A stretch of 64,000 nt of DNA from Gordonia zhaorongruii (GCF_007559005.1 NZ_CP041763.1:3169080-3233079), one strand, 5' to 3'; numbered from the stretch's first letter, positions 44,352-54,183 are shown. Notes: generated from the sequence alone by a model not told the origin. A program made the numbers and translations.

Positions 44352-46916
44352 ATGGGTCGCGGCGCACGGCTGTCCGCGCTGCTGACCGCGGTGGTCCTCG
44401 CATTCGGATTCATCCTCGCGTTCGCGAGCATCGAGCCGTCGAGCGCGTCGGCGGCCCCCGGAAACGGACCAGAGACCGGTTACGCCTCCGTCTCGCTGAC
44501 GGATGTCACCCCGTCGACCGTCACCAGCTCCACCGGCCGCACGGTGACGGTGAAGGGCCGGGTCACCAATACCTTCGACCGGCCGATTCACGACGTCATC
44601 GCCCGCTTGCAGCGCGGATCAGCGGTATCGTCCACCGACCTTCGGACCTCGCTCGCCCAGGACTCCTCCGCGTACGGCGTGAGCACCCCGTTCCAGAAGG
44701 TCACCGACCGACTCGGCGCAGGCGAGTCCGCCGAGTTCACTCTCCGGGTCCCGCTGTCGGGCAGCGGACTCGAGGTCGATCAGGCAGGCGTCTACCCACT
44801 GCTCGTCAACGTCAACGGCACCCCCGAGTACGGCGGGCAGGCGCTCATCGGCGATTCGCACACCATGCTGCCGGTCCTGTCACTGCCATCCGATCGCGGG
44901 CGCGCCCGCAACTGGGTCGATCCGGCCACCGGCCAGGACCCCGTCCCGCTGCTCGGGCGAGACGGATCGGTTGCCGCCAACAACAGGCGGCCTGCCCGTT
45001 ACACCTTCCTCTGGCCGCTCGCCGCACCTCCGCAGCAAGCGGGGGGTATCCTCGGCGGAAATACCGCCGACCTGCGTCTTCTCAACGATCAGATGGCGAA
45101 GTCGCTCAGTTCCGACGGTCGTCTCGGCTCGTCCCTGGAGGCACTCGAGACGGTGGCGGGCATCGACGAGTCCGGCGACCCCGACCGCGAACAGTCCGCG
45201 GCCCAGCGCCACGTGCGCGAAGCGATGTGCATCGCCGTCGACCCCAACCTGCTGCACACCGCGCAGAGCATGGCCGACGGCTACGTGATCACCGAGGACC
45301 CGGCCGACCCGGACGCGGACACGCGCGAGGGGAACGGCTCGGAGACCGCCGCGCGCTGGCTGCAGCGCCTGTCGCACGTCGCCTCCACCATGTGCGTCAC
45401 CGCGCTTCCCTACGCGCAGGCCGGACTCGACTCCCTGCAGAGCATCGGCGACGAGGATCTGAACAAGTCGGCCATCGACGGTGCCTACGACGTCGTCGAT
45501 CAGACGCTCGGCGTCACATCCGTCCGCGGCCTCACGGTTCCGGCGGTCGGGGCCCTCAGCGAGCGCGGTCGCACGCTGCTCGAAGGCGTAGAACGTTCCA
45601 GTGCCGCGGCGGTCGTCTCCACCTCCGTCGAGCCGTCGCCCGGTCGGCCCTCGGCATCCTCGCGTCTCGGGCGCTACGAATCCGGCGGATTTCCGCTGCA
45701 GACCTACGACCCGGGCGTGAGTGCCGCCCTCGGCGGCATGGGCGGCCAGCCCGCGGTCCCGACGTACGTGCCCGCATGGCAGCGTCCCGACCTGGCAGAC
45801 GAATCGGCGGCCAGTCGACGGCAGACGGCTGCGGCGAGCCTCGCGTTCCCGATGCTCGACGTTCCGCCCCCGTCGACGGGCGACCGCTCCGCTGCCGACG
45901 ACCAGGACTCGGTGACCGGTCGCAGCGCCTTCGTCGTCCCGCCCACCTACTGGTCACCGACTCCCGCGGATGCGCACGCCATCCTCGGCACGTCCGCCCT
46001 CATGGTGGCCTCCGGCGTCGCCGACCCGGTATCGCTCAAGGACGTCATAGGCGAACTCCCGCGAGCGTCGGGCGACGCGGAGCTGACCGTTCCCGGAGAC
46101 GTCGACAAGCTCGCCGCGACCGGATACCCGCTGTCGTCCAAGCACCTCTTCGACGTGCGGCGCGACGTACGGCTCATCGGTTCGCTCCAGGACTCGTTCC
46201 GATCCGGTCCCGACCTGCCGTTCACGCCGCGCCAGTACCTCTGGCCCCTGCGCGGCGACATCCTCCGTGCGATCTCGGCGCCGTCGACCACCGATCTCAC
46301 GGTGTACCGGACCGAACGTCCGCAGCGGCTCGCCGCAGTGGAGCAGACGTTGAGTCACATGCAGCAGTCGGTGTCGCTCCTCGACCCCGGGGGCCGGTAC
46401 ACGCTGGCCTCCGAACGCAGCCCGCTGCTGCTGGTGGTGCGCAACGAGCTCGCGCTCCCCATCAAGGTCCGTCTCGACATCACCGCGCCCGATGCGATCA
46501 GCGTCGGCGATATGGGAGTCGTCGAGATCCCCCGCCAGGGCACCCGTCAGCTGCAGCTCCCCACTCAAGCGTCGAGCTCCGAGCCGGCAACCGTCCGGAT
46601 CGCACTGGTGACCGACAACGACGTCCCGCTGAGCAGCCCCGTCGATCTGTCCATCTACGCGAACGCGTACGGAAAGCCGTTGTTCTACATCACCATCGGC
46701 GCAGCGGTGATACTGGTCCTGTTGACGGCGCGACGCCTGTGGCACCGGTTCCGGGGCGAACCGGACAGGGCCGACGAGGACCGACCCGAGGCAGACGAGC
46801 GCGAACGCGAACTCGCCTCGGCCGGATACCAGCAGCGCAAGGCGGCCGAACGCGTCAGCGACGTTGACGAGCACGGGGACTCGGATGAGGGAGGCGTGGA
46901 TGACGACCGAGCGTGA
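44352..46916 (+). CDS. DUF6049 membrane-anchored envelope protein (Rv3909 homologue)
   Basis: An 854-residue protein with an N-terminal hydrophobic segment (about residues 7-33, signal or anchor), a large extracytoplasmic region and one C-terminal span (about 776-797, 'YITIGAAVILVLLTARRLW'), followed by a charged cytoplasmic tail. The extracellular start ('VTSSTGRTVTVKGRVTNTF') resembles an immunoglobulin-like beta domain. Function is unknown, but location between NUDIX and murJ, conserved in Mtb, suggests a role in cell-wall export. The ATG at 44352 is used; an in-frame GTG at 44337 overlaps the NUDIX stop and is possible. Confidence 0.88.
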   Translation: MGRGARLSALLTAVVLAFGFILAFASIEPSSASAAPGNGPETGYASVSLTDVTPSTVTSSTGRTVTVKGRVTNTFDRPIHDVIARLQRGSAVSSTDLRTSLAQDSSAYGVSTPFQKVTDRLGAGESAEFTLRVPLSGSGLEVDQAGVYPLLVNVNGTPEYGGQALIGDSHTMLPVLSLPSDRGRARNWVDPATGQDPVPLLGRDGSVAANNRRPARYTFLWPLAAPPQQAGGILGGNTADLRLLNDQMAKSLSSDGRLGSSLEALETVAGIDESGDPDREQSAAQRHVREAMCIAVDPNLLHTAQSMADGYVITEDPADPDADTREGNGSETAARWLQRLSHVASTMCVTALPYAQAGLDSLQSIGDEDLNKSAIDGAYDVVDQTLGVTSVRGLTVPAVGALSERGRTLLEGVERSSAAAVVSTSVEPSPGRPSASSRLGRYESGGFPLQTYDPGVSAALGGMGGQPAVPTYVPAWQRPDLADESAASRRQTAAASLAFPMLDVPPPSTGDRSAADDQDSVTGRSAFVVPPTYWSPTPADAHAILGTSALMVASGVADPVSLKDVIGELPRASGDAELTVPGDVDKLAATGYPLSSKHLFDVRRDVRLIGSLQDSFRSGPDLPFTPRQYLWPLRGDILRAISAPSTTDLTVYRTERPQRLAAVEQTLSHMQQSVSLLDPGGRYTLASERSPLLLVVRNELALPIKVRLDITAPDAISVGDMGVVEIPRQGTRQLQLPTQASSSEPATVRIALVTDNDVPLSSPVDLSIYANAYGKPLFYITIGAAVILVLLTARRLWHRFRGEPDRADEDRPEADERERELASAGYQQRKAAERVSDVDEHGDSDEGGVDDDRA

Positions 46917-49900
46917 ACAGGTGGAGAAGCCGTCCGACGAGAGCATCATGCGGACCGGCGGATCCATCGCGATCGCCACGCTGACCAGCCGGATCACCGG
47001 ATTCGTTCGCACCGTCCTGGTGCTGGCAATGCTGGGTCCCGCAATCGCATCGGCCTTCCAGGCCGCGTACGTCCTGCCCGGCATGGTCGCCGAGGTGCTG
47101 CTCGGCGCGGTGCTCACCGCGATCGTGATCCCGGTGCTGGTACGCGCCGAATCGGAGGACGGCGACGGCGGCGCCGACTTCATCAACCGCATCTTCACGC
47201 TCACCGTCGTCATTCTGGGGGCGGCGACTGTCGTCGTCGTCATCGCGGCGCCGCTGCTCACCATGCTCAACGTCGGCGACGGCGAGGTGAACCGCGGTCT
47301 CGCCACGGCGCTCGCGTATCTGCTGCTCCCGGAAGTCATCTTCTACGGACTATCTGCCCTGTTCATCGCGATCCTGAACATGAAGGGCGTGTTCAAACCC
47401 GGTGCGTGGGCGCCGGTCATGAACAACATCGTTCAGATCACGACGCTCGTCCTGTACTTCGTGATGCCCGGTGAGATCACCCTCAACCCGATCCGGATGT
47501 CCGACCCCAAGCTGCTGGTGCTCGGTATCGGCACCACGCTCGGCGTGGTGATGCAGGCGGCGATCCTGATCCCGTATCTGAAGAAGGCCGGCGTCCAGCT
47601 GCAGTTGCAGTGGGGGATCGACGACCGCCTGCGCCAGTTCGGCGGCATGGCCGTCGCCATCATCACCTACGTGCTGATCCTGCAGGTGGGCTTGGTGATC
47701 ACCTACCGCATCGCCGCCCATGCGAGCGCGGCCGGCATCTCCGCCTACGCGACGCACTGGCAGCTGCTCCAGCTCCCGTACGGCGTCCTGGGCGTGACGA
47801 TCCTCACCGCGATCATGCCGCGACTGTCGCGCAACGCCGCCGCCGAGGACACCGCGGCCGTCGTCGAGGACATGTCACTGGCCACCCGCCTCACGATGCT
47901 GTCTCTGGTTCCGGTCGTCGCGTTCATGACCTTCTTCGGTCCCGCGATCGGCATCGCCATCTTCAACTTCGGCAAGTTCGACGCCGAGACCGCATCGCAG
48001 CTCGGTTCGGTGCTCGCATGGGGTGCTTTCACCCTCATCCCGTACGCGATGACTCTGGTCCAGCTCCGCGTGTTCTACGCACGCGAGGACGCCTGGACTC
48101 CGACGGCCATGGTCCTGGGCATCACCGCCGTCAAGGTCGGCTCGTCCTACCTGGGACCGGTTCTGTTCGACGATCCCGAACTCGTGGTCCGCTGGCTGTC
48201 GCTCTCCAACGGGCTCGGCTACCTGGTGGGTGCCATCGTCGGGCACATTCTGCTGAAGAAGGCACTCGGGGGCGCCAAGCTCAACGAAGTCGCACGGACG
48301 TCGCTGATCACCTTCGGCGTGTCCCTCATGGTCGCGCTCGCGGTCTGGCTCGTCGCCGAGATGACCGGCTTGGCGCGGATGTCGACGAACGCCGGGAAGA
48401 TCGGTTCGGTCGTCTATCTGGGGATCACCGCGATCGTCGTGCTGGGTGTCACCTACTTCCTGCTGACCGCGCTCAAACTGCCCGACATGGTGTCCATCAG
48501 TCGCGCCGCCATGCGGCTGATCGCCCGATTCATCCCGTCGCTCGCCCCCGCTCCGATCCCGGAGGACGACGACGAGGACCCACGGACGATGACCGTCCAG
48601 ATGCCGAGGATCTCGGGTGACGAATCGTTCCCGTACGCTGGACAAGTAGACGTCCGACGACGCTTCGACCGGGGAACAGCCACCTGGCAGGAGTACTCGG
48701 CGTACTCCGGGGGTGCGGCAGGCGAGACCACCGTCATCCCCGTCGTGCGTCCGGGTCGTCCAGTGCCTCCCCCGCATCGACGCCGTCCCGGGCCGTCGCA
48801 TGCCGCCCAGTCGTCTTCACCGCAGCGTCCCCGAGGAGTACCGCCCATGACCAACGACGGCAAGGCCGACCGCCGGCCGTCGAACGATCCGACCCGTGCG
48901 GCGGCCGCGACGCCGGTCGCGCACCAGCGCGGGCCGCGTCTCGTTCCGGGGGCCGCAGTGGCGGGCGGCCGTTACCGCCTGCTCGAGCCGCAGGGCGGCA
49001 CGCACGGCCTGGCTTTCTGGCGTGCCAAGGACACCGGTCTCGATCGCGAGGTCGGACTCACCTTCGTCGATCCCGACCAGAAGGCGCCGGCCCCCACCGA
49101 CCAGGGCGCTCCGCCGGAGGGACCGCAGGCGATCCTGCACCGCACACGCCGCCTCGGACAGCTGCACACAGCCGGCGTGGCACGCGTGCTCGACGTCGTG
49201 CGCCACGCCTCCGGCGGCATCGTGGTCACCGAATGGGTCAACGGATCGACCCTGGCGGAGGTGGCGAAGACCTCGCCGTCCGCGACAGGCGCCGCACGCG
49301 CCGTCCGGGCTCTCGCGGCGGGTGCCGAGGCCGCGCACCGCGCAGGCGGCGTCCTGTCCATCGATCACCCGGACCGGATCCGCATCAGCACCGATGGCGA
49401 CGCCGTGCTCGCCTTCCCGGCGATCATGCCGGGCGACGACCGGACGTCGGACGTCCGAGGACTCGGCGCGGTCCTGTACGCACTCCTCCTGAACCGGTGG
49501 ACCCTCGATGGGCAGACCGGCAAGAAGGTGATCACGTCGGCCACCGCAGACCAGACCGTCGGCGGGATGCGCAGCGCACAGCCCGATCCGAAGAATCCCG
49601 CCCAGCCGATATCGCCACTCGATGTGCAGCCCGGGATCCCGTTCGAGATCTCGGCGGTAGCGACGCGAGCCCTGCAGGGCGACCACGGTATCCGCACCGC
49701 CGGGACCGTTCAGCACGTCCTCGATCAGGCGACGGTCGTCGACCTGAACACCGACATGCTGCCGCGCGTCGAGAACCGCGGCGCCCCTGTCTCCGTCGCG
49801 CCGATCAGCCGAACCCGGAAGGAACGGCTGCTCGGTGAGGGCGAGGCAGGAAAGCGGAACGGTGCCCTGCTCTGGGGAGCCGGTCTGTTCGTGCTGTTCG

Positions 49901-50487
49901 TGATCATCGCGATCATCGTGGCGGCGACCAACATGTTCGGCTCCGACGACAGTGCCGGAGACTTCGACACATTCCTGCCGCAGGAGTCCTCGAGCGCCCC
50001 CGCGCAGCCGGAGGCACCCGGAAAACCGGAACCGTCGGCACCGCCGCCTGCCGAGCCCATCGAGGCCCGCGGCGTCGCCCTGTTCGACGTGTCGGGGCAG
50101 CCGGCCGAATCGTCCCCGAACCTCGAGCACCTCCTGACCGGGGAATCGCCTGCCTGGCGGACCGACAGCTACCAGGGCTCTCCCGACTTCGCCGGACTCA
50201 AGGACGGATTGGGGCTCATGTTCCGCCTGAAGTCCCCGGGAACGGTCAAGTCGGTGACCATCGAGACGCCCACGACCGGCTTCGACGTCGAGCTGCGCAC
50301 GGCGACCGAACGTCCGCGGAGTCTCGACGCAACGAAGCAGGTCGGCGGCGGGACCGTAGGGGACCGCAAGACCACCCTGGATGTGGAATCACCTGGCAAG
50401 GCCTCCTACTTCATCGTCTGGCTCACCTCGCTTCCGCAGGGACCCGGCGGATTCCAGGCGACGATAGACCGCGTCATCCTGCGATGA
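46900..50487 (+). CDS. murJ: Lipid II flippase MurJ with pseudokinase and extracellular domain (MviN, Rv3910)
   Basis: A 1195-residue fusion. Residues about 25-550 form the 14-helix MurJ/MviN flippase that moves lipid II across the membrane ('GSIAIATLTSRITGFVRTVLVLAMLG'). About 647-950 is a kinase-like domain without the HRD and DFG catalytic motifs, hence a pseudokinase. One helix (about 988-1008) and a beta-rich extracellular domain end the protein, as in Mtb Rv3910. In Mtb the pseudokinase is phosphorylated by PknB and recruits FhaA, which inhibits wall synthesis. AGGGAGG before ATG 46900 fixes the start; it overlaps DUF6049 by 17 bases. Confidence 0.95.
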   Translation: MTTEREQVEKPSDESIMRTGGSIAIATLTSRITGFVRTVLVLAMLGPAIASAFQAAYVLPGMVAEVLLGAVLTAIVIPVLVRAESEDGDGGADFINRIFTLTVVILGAATVVVVIAAPLLTMLNVGDGEVNRGLATALAYLLLPEVIFYGLSALFIAILNMKGVFKPGAWAPVMNNIVQITTLVLYFVMPGEITLNPIRMSDPKLLVLGIGTTLGVVMQAAILIPYLKKAGVQLQLQWGIDDRLRQFGGMAVAIITYVLILQVGLVITYRIAAHASAAGISAYATHWQLLQLPYGVLGVTILTAIMPRLSRNAAAEDTAAVVEDMSLATRLTMLSLVPVVAFMTFFGPAIGIAIFNFGKFDAETASQLGSVLAWGAFTLIPYAMTLVQLRVFYAREDAWTPTAMVLGITAVKVGSSYLGPVLFDDPELVVRWLSLSNGLGYLVGAIVGHILLKKALGGAKLNEVARTSLITFGVSLMVALAVWLVAEMTGLARMSTNAGKIGSVVYLGITAIVVLGVTYFLLTALKLPDMVSISRAAMRLIARFIPSLAPAPIPEDDDEDPRTMTVQMPRISGDESFPYAGQVDVRRRFDRGTATWQEYSAYSGGAAGETTVIPVVRPGRPVPPPHRRRPGPSHAAQSSSPQRPRGVPPMTNDGKADRRPSNDPTRAAAATPVAHQRGPRLVPGAAVAGGRYRLLEPQGGTHGLAFWRAKDTGLDREVGLTFVDPDQKAPAPTDQGAPPEGPQAILHRTRRLGQLHTAGVARVLDVVRHASGGIVVTEWVNGSTLAEVAKTSPSATGAARAVRALAAGAEAAHRAGGVLSIDHPDRIRISTDGDAVLAFPAIMPGDDRTSDVRGLGAVLYALLLNRWTLDGQTGKKVITSATADQTVGGMRSAQPDPKNPAQPISPLDVQPGIPFEISAVATRALQGDHGIRTAGTVQHVLDQATVVDLNTDMLPRVENRGAPVSVAPISRTRKERLLGEGEAGKRNGALLWGAGLFVLFVIIAIIVAATNMFGSDDSAGDFDTFLPQESSSAPAQPEAPGKPEPSAPPPAEPIEARGVALFDVSGQPAESSPNLEHLLTGESPAWRTDSYQGSPDFAGLKDGLGLMFRLKSPGTVKSVTIETPTTGFDVELRTATERPRSLDATKQVGGGTVGDRKTTLDVESPGKASYFIVWLTSLPQGPGGFQATIDRVILR

Positions 50488-51089
50488 CCGACCTTCCCGA
50501 CGGTGCGGTCCTCTGCGACGACGGCCTCGTGCGGACGGTATGGGGCGCAGCGCCCGGGATGATGCGGGACTACTACGACACCGAGTGGGGCCTGCCCGTC
50601 TCGGGCGAGAGCGCCCACTTCGAACGCCTCAGCCTCGAAGGCTTCCAGGCCGGACTGTCGTGGGCGACGATCCTGCGCAAGCGGCCCGCGTTCCGGGAGG
50701 TTTTCCACGGGTTCGACGCCGATGCCGTCGCTCGCTTCACCGGCGCCGACGTCGAGCGTCTCCTCGATGACGCTCGAATCGTGCGCAACCGCGCCAAGAT
50801 CGAGGCCACCATCACCAACGCGCAGGCGACGATCGCAATGCGTGATGAGGGCGGTCTCGAGACGTTCCTGTGGTCCTTTCAACCCGAGGACACGCCCAGA
50901 CCCTCGACGATCGCCGACGTGCCGACCACCTCTCCTGAATCGAAGGCGCTATCGAAGGCGTTGCGTAAGAAGGGCTTCCGGTTCGTAGGTCCGACAACGA
51001 CGTACGCTCTCATGGAAGCGCTGGGAATCGTCGACACGCATGTGATGGCGTCGTACCGCCGAGGCAGTTCGGGCGTCTGGCCAAGCTGA
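50484..51089 (+). CDS. tag: DNA-3-methyladenine glycosylase I
   Basis: Excises 3-methyladenine from alkylated DNA. The 201-residue protein has the core helix-hairpin-helix region 'LSLEGFQAGLSWATILRKRPAFREVFHGFDADAVARF' and 'SKALSKALRKKGFRFVGPTTTYALMEALGIVDTH' of the Tag family. The ATG at 50484 overlaps the murJ stop (ATGA), so it is read from the same transcript. This coupling of a repair gene with murJ is not part of the Mtb gene order, where sigM follows directly. Confidence 0.93.
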   Translation: MTDLPDGAVLCDDGLVRTVWGAAPGMMRDYYDTEWGLPVSGESAHFERLSLEGFQAGLSWATILRKRPAFREVFHGFDADAVARFTGADVERLLDDARIVRNRAKIEATITNAQATIAMRDEGGLETFLWSFQPEDTPRPSTIADVPTTSPESKALSKALRKKGFRFVGPTTTYALMEALGIVDTHVMASYRRGSSGVWPS

Positions 51090-51156
51090 TATCCACCTGG
51101 TCACGACGTGGCGAATCGAGCCGGGCGGGTACGCCGGTCGCTTACGATTGACCGCA

Positions 51157-51852
51157 ATGAGAAACGATTCTGGCGGTCGGGTGTACGGCGGATTGTCGGC
51201 TCATGACCGGCAGGAGCAACGCCGGACGTCGTTGATCGCCGCGGGACTCGAGCTCTTCGGCACCGTCGGCTACCTGAACGCGTCGGTCAAGCGAGTCTGC
51301 GACGAAGCCGGTCTCACTCAGCGCTACTTCTACGAGTCCTTTCCCGACCGCGCCGCGCTGCTCGGTGCCGTGTATCAGCACTGCGTCGACACCGCGCGAA
51401 CCGCAACGCTCACCGCAGCTGCCACGGTCTTCGACGACGTCGGTGTCGGCGGGGGACCGGTACCGACCGAACTGGTGCCCGATCTGGCGGAGACCGCCCT
51501 CGGCGGATGCATCCACTGCCTCGCTCATGACCGGAGGCTCGCCCGCATCATCACGATCGAGGTCGTCGGGGTGAGCCCGGAGCTCGAGAAGCTGCGTCTG
51601 GACGCGACCCACAAGTGGGCCGAGCTCCTTCTCGGCTTCGCGACCGGAGACGGTCCCGCGACCGCCGAGCAGCGCCTGGCGGCCATCGGACTGATCGGTG
51701 CGCTGACCCAGCTCCTCGTCGATTGGCAGACGGCGACCACCGACCCCATCGGGCCCGACGCCGGGCCGGATCTCTTTCAGATCGACGCGATCCACCACGT
51801 GATGACCGAGGTCTTCACCGCGACGTTCCAGCGCGTTATCGCACCTGGCTGA
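51157..51852 (+). CDS. TetR-family regulator
   Basis: A 231-residue TetR protein. The helix-turn-helix is at about residues 20-65 ('RRTSLIAAGLELFGTVGYLNASVKRVCDEAGLTQRYFYESF'-type). The C-terminal domain (about 70-231) is ligand-binding and not assignable. It lies between tag and sigM, with a PH/GRAM-like small gene converging on it 4 bases away. TACGAT (51143-51148) ends 8 bases before the ATG, and no ribosome site is seen, which suggests a nearly leaderless mRNA. Confidence 0.9.
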   Translation: MRNDSGGRVYGGLSAHDRQEQRRTSLIAAGLELFGTVGYLNASVKRVCDEAGLTQRYFYESFPDRAALLGAVYQHCVDTARTATLTAAATVFDDVGVGGGPVPTELVPDLAETALGGCIHCLAHDRRLARIITIEVVGVSPELEKLRLDATHKWAELLLGFATGDGPATAEQRLAAIGLIGALTQLLVDWQTATTDPIGPDAGPDLFQIDAIHHVMTEVFTATFQRVIAPG

Positions 51853-51856
51853 GCCG

Positions 51857-52171
51857 TCAGTTCGTCAGCTTCGGCCGGACCGTGTCGATCACGTTCTGGA
51901 GATCGGCGACGACGAACAGCCACTCCGATCCGTCGCCCAGCGTGATGCAGAGCCGATCGCGCTTGCCACCGCTCAACAACTTGCCGGTGCCCGGTGCCCG
52001 GCCGACTCCGGCCACGAACTTCAGCGACACGGAGAACCGGACACCGTGTGCGCGTTTGGATTTCGGCTCGAACACAACATGTGTCTTGGTGAGCTGGAGC
52101 TCGCCGGGAACGGCGATCCGATCCATGGACCGTGCGGCCTTCCAGCGAGCCAGCGGCTGCTCGTCATTCAT
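51857..52171 (-). CDS. Small PH/GRAM-like domain protein, unknown function
   Basis: A 104-residue protein made of alternating short strands ('GELQLTKTHVVFEP', 'RFSVSLKFVAGVGR', 'DRLCITLGDGSEWLFVV') and one C-terminal helix, an order expected for a PH or GRAM domain. No membrane segment or signal peptide is seen. The minus-strand TATCCT (52178-52183) ends 6 bases before the ATG, and a ribosome site is lacking, so it is predicted to be leaderless. Its stop is 4 bases from the stop of the TetR gene. Confidence 0.65.
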   Translation of the reverse strand: MNDEQPLARWKAARSMDRIAVPGELQLTKTHVVFEPKSKRAHGVRFSVSLKFVAGVGRAPGTGKLLSGGKRDRLCITLGDGSEWLFVVADLQNVIDTVRPKLTN

Positions 52172-52476
52172 GGGTCGAGGATATCGCGGTGGGCCCCGGC
52201 GCCCCGCTGCGCCGTTGGACAGCCCCTGCGCGGGCAGCGCGACACTTCCGGCGACTCGGCCTCACCATGAGCCGAAGGGGACACTGCAGCAGTCGCGATA
52301 CGACGTGTCGGCACCGTCCGACGTGATCGAGCACCGTGGGATTCCGGGCAGCCGTTGCCCACTTCGTTGTGCAATCGATCCACAGATCTCTCTGCGGACC
52401 GGCTCGTTCCGATCTAGTTATCCACAAGAAGCCGGAAATCCCCCGAACCGGACGTACCTCCGCCTACATTCTTCCC
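52172..52476. other. Non-coding region between the PH-like gene and sigM
   Basis: About 305 bases without a supported gene. It holds the leaderless promoter of the small minus-strand gene at its left edge, a perfect DnaA-box sequence at 52418-52426 and the TACATT box before sigM at its right edge. The rest shows nothing I can name. Confidence 0.6.
52418..52426 (+). promoter_or_regulatory. Perfect DnaA-box sequence (TTATCCACA)
   Basis: A single exact DnaA box, 50 bases upstream of the sigM start. It could titrate DnaA or place sigM under DnaA control. A single 9-mer may occur by chance, but in DNA this GC-rich it is uncommon. Confidence 0.4.
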
Positions 52477-53037
52477 ATGCACCGGGGGATCACTGACTGC
52501 CGCAGCGACGCGGAACTGTTGCACGACCACGCAGATGGAGAATCCACTGCGTTCGCCGAACTGTTCACCCGACATCGCAGCAAGCTATGGGCGGTGGCCC
52601 TCCGCACGACCGGTAACCAGGAGGACGCTGCCGACGCACTTCAGGAAGCCCTCATCTCCATCCATAAGATGGCGAGCCGATTCCGTTCTGACGCAACTGT
52701 TTCCAGCTGGATGCATCGGATCGTCTTCAATGCGAGCCTCGACCGACTGCGCCGGAACAAGCACCACCAGTGCATGCCGCTTCTCGACCACGACGACGCC
52801 GTCATCGACCCTCGCGATCGGACCGGGTCCATCGACCTGTCGTTATCGATCGGCCGCGCGCTCGACGTCCTACCGCCCGAGCAACGGGCAGTCATCGTGC
52901 TGGTCGATGTGTACGGCCACAGCGTGTGCGAGGCTGCCGCGACGCTCGGTATCCCGATCGGAACGGTGAAGAGCAGGTGCTACCGAGGCCGCAAGAAGCT
53001 GGCACTCGTGCTCGGTCATCTGCGCGAGGACGACTGA
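52477..53037 (+). CDS. sigM: ECF RNA polymerase sigma factor SigM
   Basis: A 186-residue ECF sigma factor. Region 2 ('AFAELFTRHRSKLWAVALRTTGNQEDAADALQEALISIHKMASRFR') binds the -10 element and core polymerase, and region 4 ('LPPEQRAVIVLVDVYGHSVCEAAATLGIPIGTVKSRCYRGRKKLA') binds the -35 element. Mtb SigM is in the same place ahead of its anti-sigma gene and trxB2. Here the next gene is on the opposite strand and ends one base away. TACATT (52465-52470) ends 6 bases before the ATG and no ribosome site exists, so the mRNA is predicted to be leaderless. Confidence 0.93.
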   Translation: MHRGITDCRSDAELLHDHADGESTAFAELFTRHRSKLWAVALRTTGNQEDAADALQEALISIHKMASRFRSDATVSSWMHRIVFNASLDRLRRNKHHQCMPLLDHDDAVIDPRDRTGSIDLSLSIGRALDVLPPEQRAVIVLVDVYGHSVCEAAATLGIPIGTVKSRCYRGRKKLALVLGHLREDD

Positions 53038-53038
53038 C

Positions 53039-53788
53039 TCAGTAGCTACGGGCGAAGCCGGTCACCTTGCTGACGTAGTCCATCGAGTTGTTGTACCGAA
53101 GCACCGCCTGCGTCTCGCCGCTGCCGTCCTTCATGTCCAGGCCTTCGTCGCACAGGTACCGCGCGGTGGTCAACGCCGCATCGAAGACGTTCTGGGGATC
53201 TGTCTTCTCGTCCCCGTTGCCGTCTGCGCCGTAGTGCTTCCAGGTGGACGGCAGGAACTGCATCGGACCGACAGCACGATCGTACGCGGCGTTCCCATCG
53301 AGCTTGCCGCCATCGGTGTCGGAGATGACCTGGTTGCCCGCGAGAGACCCATTGAGAACAGGGCCGTAGATGGGCGTCCGAAGTTCGCCGTCCGCATCCA
53401 CGTCGCCGAAGTTGGCGTGGTGCGACTCGACCTTGCCGATGCCGGCGATCAGCTTCCAACCCATACGGCAGGTGGGATCGGTTCGTGCCATGGTCGTCTC
53501 GGCGGCCCGGTACGCCTTGAAGTTCGTCTTCGGGACCTCACCCGAGGTCACCGAAGCCGGAAAGACGGTCACCGACGTCGATTCTTTCCGAACCGACTTC
53601 TGCGTCTCTGCCGGCGCCTTCGCCACAGGTTTCTCCGCGACGTGCTCGACATCTGCGGCGAGCACCGGCTCCGGGCTCGCCACGTGCCCGGTAGAGCTCG
53701 ACGACGCACCCGCGAGTACTCCGGCGACCGGTATCAGCCCGGCGACGACAAGTGCCGCGGACTTGGTCCGTCTGCGATTCGGATGCAT
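53039..53788 (-). CDS. Secreted lytic transglycosylase (MltB/SLT_2-like)
   Basis: A 249-residue secreted wall hydrolase. A basic start and hydrophobic stretch (about residues 1-30) form the signal peptide or anchor; a Lys/Ala/Glu-rich linker follows. The catalytic domain shows the candidate acid Glu121 in 'GIGKVESHHANFG' and 'RAVGPMQFLPSTWKHYGADGNGD', with 'GSGETQAVLRYNNSMDYV' at the end, all typical of actinobacterial MltB-like enzymes that cleave peptidoglycan glycan strands. ATG 53788 is chosen because it starts the signal peptide. It has no counterpart between sigM and trxB in Mtb. Confidence 0.9.
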   Translation of the reverse strand: MHPNRRRTKSAALVVAGLIPVAGVLAGASSSSTGHVASPEPVLAADVEHVAEKPVAKAPAETQKSVRKESTSVTVFPASVTSGEVPKTNFKAYRAAETTMARTDPTCRMGWKLIAGIGKVESHHANFGDVDADGELRTPIYGPVLNGSLAGNQVISDTDGGKLDGNAAYDRAVGPMQFLPSTWKHYGADGNGDEKTDPQNVFDAALTTARYLCDEGLDMKDGSGETQAVLRYNNSMDYVSKVTGFARSY

Positions 53789-54183
53789 GTAGATAAACCT
53801 CGGGCTATCGGGGGTGGGGCAGCAGTGCGCTCGAAAGTCCGCCACACGGGGCGACTAGAGGGCTTTCCGCCCGTACCTGATCGAGGACTGCGAACGAACG
53901 TACATCAATCCGTGTCGATTCCGTTATCATGTCGTTACCGATGGGCCATTCCGGGGTGTTCGATCCACGATCCACCGCAGGTCAGCCCACGGATGTCGGC
54001 ACCAGTGTGAGTTGAACCACGATGCCCCAGGTCAGATGCATTCCTGGTGTGTGTCGAACGACGATCGGCCGTCGATCGGAGGGCGCGAATCGCCCGAAGA
54101 GCGGACATCGGAACCGGCCCGAAGCGCGCAACGTCTAACTAAAGTAGAAACGGAACGGGTCAGATGGGAGGGCACAGATTCCG
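53789..54183. other. Non-coding region before the short anti-sigma gene
   Basis: About 395 bases between the transglycosylase start and the gene at 54184. It must hold promoters for both. I looked for a ydaO/c-di-AMP riboswitch, because such elements often precede wall hydrolase genes in actinobacteria, and saw no convincing motif. No ORF with coding character is evident. Confidence 0.5.

Noticed and set aside
53789..53950. ydaO (c-di-AMP) riboswitch before the transglycosylase gene
   Set aside because: The position would fit, but I could not find its conserved G-rich and A-rich core; a covariance search with the Rfam model would decide.
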